Shown: piece after piece, positions 62,457 to 64,000 of the stretch | How positions within the stretch are numbered: position 1 is the first letter of the stretch | How the letters are laid out: each line of letters starts with the position of its first letter | DNA from: Devosia psychrophila | Lineage (GTDB): Bacteria; Pseudomonadota; Alphaproteobacteria; Rhizobiales; Devosiaceae | Direction of reading: 5' to 3' | NCBI RefSeq assembly: GCF_000971275.1 | Contig: NZ_LAPV01000093.1 | Span: 248,001-312,000, forward strand | DNA length: 64,000 nucleotides | Program-made: the position numbers and the translations under genes | The notes under the pieces: generated by a model | The model's input: only the letters and a program-made list of their open reading frames with translations | The model's database searches: none | What the model was told of the DNA's origin: nothing

Positions 62457-63875
62457 ATGGACACTGTACTCTTCTCGATAGCCGATTATCCCGTGAGGCT
62501 GGCCGTGGCCCTGATCGGCGGCGTGGCGCTGGCTGCGCTGGTGCTGGTGGTCGTGACCATTGCGGTGATGCGTTCGGGCGCCAGCCGGTCGGCCGAAGCC
62601 AGCGGTCACCTGGTCGAGCAATTGCGCGAGGGATTTACCACGCAGCTGGGCGAACGCGACCGGCGTATCCAGGAGTTGGATCATCAGGTTCGGGTGGAGC
62701 GGCAGCGCGGCAGCGATCTGCTCGACACCGAGCGGGCGAAGGCCGAGACCTTGCTGGCGGAAAACGCCGCGCTGAAGGCGCAAATGACCGCCCAGGCCGC
62801 GCATGCACAAGCCAGCGAAGCGCGCCTGATGGCGGTGCGGCAGGAAATGACCGACCAGTTCAAGCTGATTGCCGGAGCCGCGCTAAAGGACCAGAGCGAG
62901 ACCTTCACCAAGCAAAACCGCGAGCAGGTCGACACGTTGCTCAGGCCGCTCAACGAGAAGATCGGCGAATTTCACGTCGGCCTGATCAAGGATCGCGCCA
63001 CCATGGGCGAGCAGATCCGGCAATTGCTCGAGAGCAATGTGCAGATCACAACCGAGGCGAACAACCTGACCAAGGCGCTAAAGGGCAATTCGCAGACCCA
63101 GGGCGCCTGGGGCGAGATGATCCTCTCGACTATTCTGGAACGTTCGGGGCTTCGCGAGGGCGAGCAGTATGTGACGCAGCAGAGCCATACTGGCGCCGAT
63201 GGTTCGCGACTGCGCACCGATGTCGAAATCCTGATGCCCAACGACGACCGGCTGGTGATCGACTCCAAAGTGTCGCTGACCGCCTTCGAGGCCTATACCA
63301 ATTGCGAGGACGACACGCGCCCCGGCCATCTCGCCGCCCATATCGTATCGGTACGCGGCCATATCCGCACGCTGGGCGAGAAGACCTACCAGAAGCATGC
63401 GCGCAGCAGCCTCGACTATGTGATGATGTTCGTGCCGATCGAATCCGCACTTGCGACGGCGATCCAGGCCGATCCGAAGCTGTTCGAATATGGCATGAGC
63501 CAGGGCGTGATGCTGACGACACCGACAACGCTGATGACGGTATTGCGCACGGTGCGGAACGTCTGGGATATCGAAAAGCGCCACCGCAATGCCGACGAGA
63601 TCGCCGAGCGGGCTGGCGCGCTGTTCGAAAAGGTTGCCGGTTTCCTCTCCAGCATGGACAAGCTGGACGGCCATCTGGAGAAGGCCCGGCTGAGCTTCGA
63701 GGATGCCAAGGGGCAGCTTTCGACGGGGCGAGGCAATGTGGTCCGGCAGGTGGAGTTGTTGCGCGACCTGGGTGCCAAGACCAACAAGACGCTGCCTACC
63801 GGCTGGGACAGTGGTGCGGAAGAGCCCCCTACCCTGCGCATCGTCGGCAAGGACGAGCCGGGCGACCTGGCCTAG
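62457..63875 (+). CDS. rmuC: DNA recombination protein RmuC
   Basis: Member of the RmuC family, 472 residues, proposed to limit inversions at short repeats. A single membrane helix lies at about 12-36 (LAVALIGGVALAALVLVVVT), then a coiled coil (about 45-165), then the endonuclease-like core with GSQTQGAWGE-type motif NSQTQGAWGEMILSTILE, RLRTDVEILMPNDDRLVIDS and VMMFVPIESALATAI. The DNA-cleaving role is inferred from fold; the biology is poorly known. The plentiful inverted repeats in this genome make its presence apt but not special. Confidence 0.92.
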   Translation: MDTVLFSIADYPVRLAVALIGGVALAALVLVVVTIAVMRSGASRSAEASGHLVEQLREGFTTQLGERDRRIQELDHQVRVERQRGSDLLDTERAKAETLLAENAALKAQMTAQAAHAQASEARLMAVRQEMTDQFKLIAGAALKDQSETFTKQNREQVDTLLRPLNEKIGEFHVGLIKDRATMGEQIRQLLESNVQITTEANNLTKALKGNSQTQGAWGEMILSTILERSGLREGEQYVTQQSHTGADGSRLRTDVEILMPNDDRLVIDSKVSLTAFEAYTNCEDDTRPGHLAAHIVSVRGHIRTLGEKTYQKHARSSLDYVMMFVPIESALATAIQADPKLFEYGMSQGVMLTTPTTLMTVLRTVRNVWDIEKRHRNADEIAERAGALFEKVAGFLSSMDKLDGHLEKARLSFEDAKGQLSTGRGNVVRQVELLRDLGAKTNKTLPTGWDSGAEEPPTLRIVGKDEPGDLA

Positions 63876-64000
63876 TCGGCGGTCAGCTCGCTGCGGCTCT
63901 TGAGTACTTGGTCCCCGTCGTCCTGTTCTATGAGATAAGCAGGCTCCTTCCGGCTCGCCCCACGGGTGACTTCGCTGCCCTTGAGAGTACGGGTTACTTT
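63872..64000 (-). CDS. Tudor-like hypervirulence-associated (DUF2945) protein, partial
   Basis: The C-terminal 42 residues of a minus-strand gene enter from the right edge and stop with TAG at 63872-63874. They read VTRTLKGSEVTRGASRKEPA, then YLIEQDDGDQVLKSRSELTA and D, matching the end of the small DUF2945 Tudor-like proteins (sticky basic surface, YLV-type strand, final S-x-L). Three bases overlap the rmuC stop, so the genes converge. Function of the family is unknown. Confidence 0.6.
   Translation of the reverse strand, partial: KVTRTLKGSEVTRGASRKEPAYLIEQDDGDQVLKSRSELTAD

Overview
The window looks like a chromosomal segment of a GC-rich alphaproteobacterium of the Hyphomicrobiales, most probably a Devosia-like soil or plant-associated heterotroph (inference). 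The grounds are a GcrA cell-cycle regulator preceded by a full CtrA box and GANTC sites, the hslO-argF-argD-gcrA order, the dapD-dapE/truA/fmt/def/rmuC neighbourhood, many sugar ABC transporters, and frequent palindromic intergenic elements. No rRNA, tRNA, transposase, phage gene or CRISPR array was found.

Region by region. 1-4.4 kb: a partial gene end, then a carbohydrate ABC importer (binding protein, two permeases, MalK-type ATPase). 4.5-8.1 kb: an ABC-F ATPase and a membrane PAS-GGDEF diguanylate cyclase. 8.1-13 kb (minus): a siderophore-iron ABC importer and its siderophore-interacting reductase, overlapping as one operon. 13-15 kb: a membrane glycosyltransferase behind an AT-rich upstream region. 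15.2-19.7 kb: hslO, argF and argD on minus, and gcrA divergent on plus. 19.7-20.5 kb: a repeat-rich gap. 20.5-22.8 kb: a PhoR-like histidine kinase divergent from a PPK2 polyphosphate kinase. 23-29.6 kb (plus): an N-formylglutamate-amidohydrolase-family hydrolase, an ethanolamine-type permease, a PuuA-like glutamine synthetase homologue, an aldehyde dehydrogenase and an iron alcohol dehydrogenase, which together suggest gamma-glutamylated amine or amino-alcohol catabolism. 30-33.6 kb: fructuronate reductase-type dehydrogenase, KDG kinase and a zinc dehydrogenase, suggesting hexuronate/gulonate use. 33.6-38.8 kb: a double-VOC dioxygenase-like protein, a chemoreceptor and an ABC exporter. 39.1-41.4 kb: a 38-residue membrane protein with an FNR/FixK-like site, an M29 aminopeptidase and a hydratase. 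41.5-51.3 kb: an L-fucose-type sugar acid locus (fuconate dehydratase, SDR, ribose-type ABC importer, IclR regulator, lactonase-like amidohydrolase, TIM-barrel isomerase), with one diguanylate cyclase inside and another next to it. 53.2-56.1 kb: two flavoprotein disulfide-reductase family genes, the second being SthA. 56.7-64 kb: lysine biosynthesis (dapD, dapE), two small membrane proteins, truA, a 77-residue protein, fmt, def, rmuC and a partial Tudor-like protein.

The metabolic genes fit a generalist that takes up plant-derived sugars and amines and degrades them by oxidative, non-phosphorylative routes. Three GGDEF proteins, a chemoreceptor and the CtrA/GcrA signals point to a motile-to-sessile, cell-cycle-controlled lifestyle. 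Several families of long intergenic hairpin repeats are the main feature not explained by genes. No unmistakably new system is present. The strongest leads are the gcrA control region, the amine glutamylation cluster, the FNR-linked microprotein and the structured region upstream of dapD.
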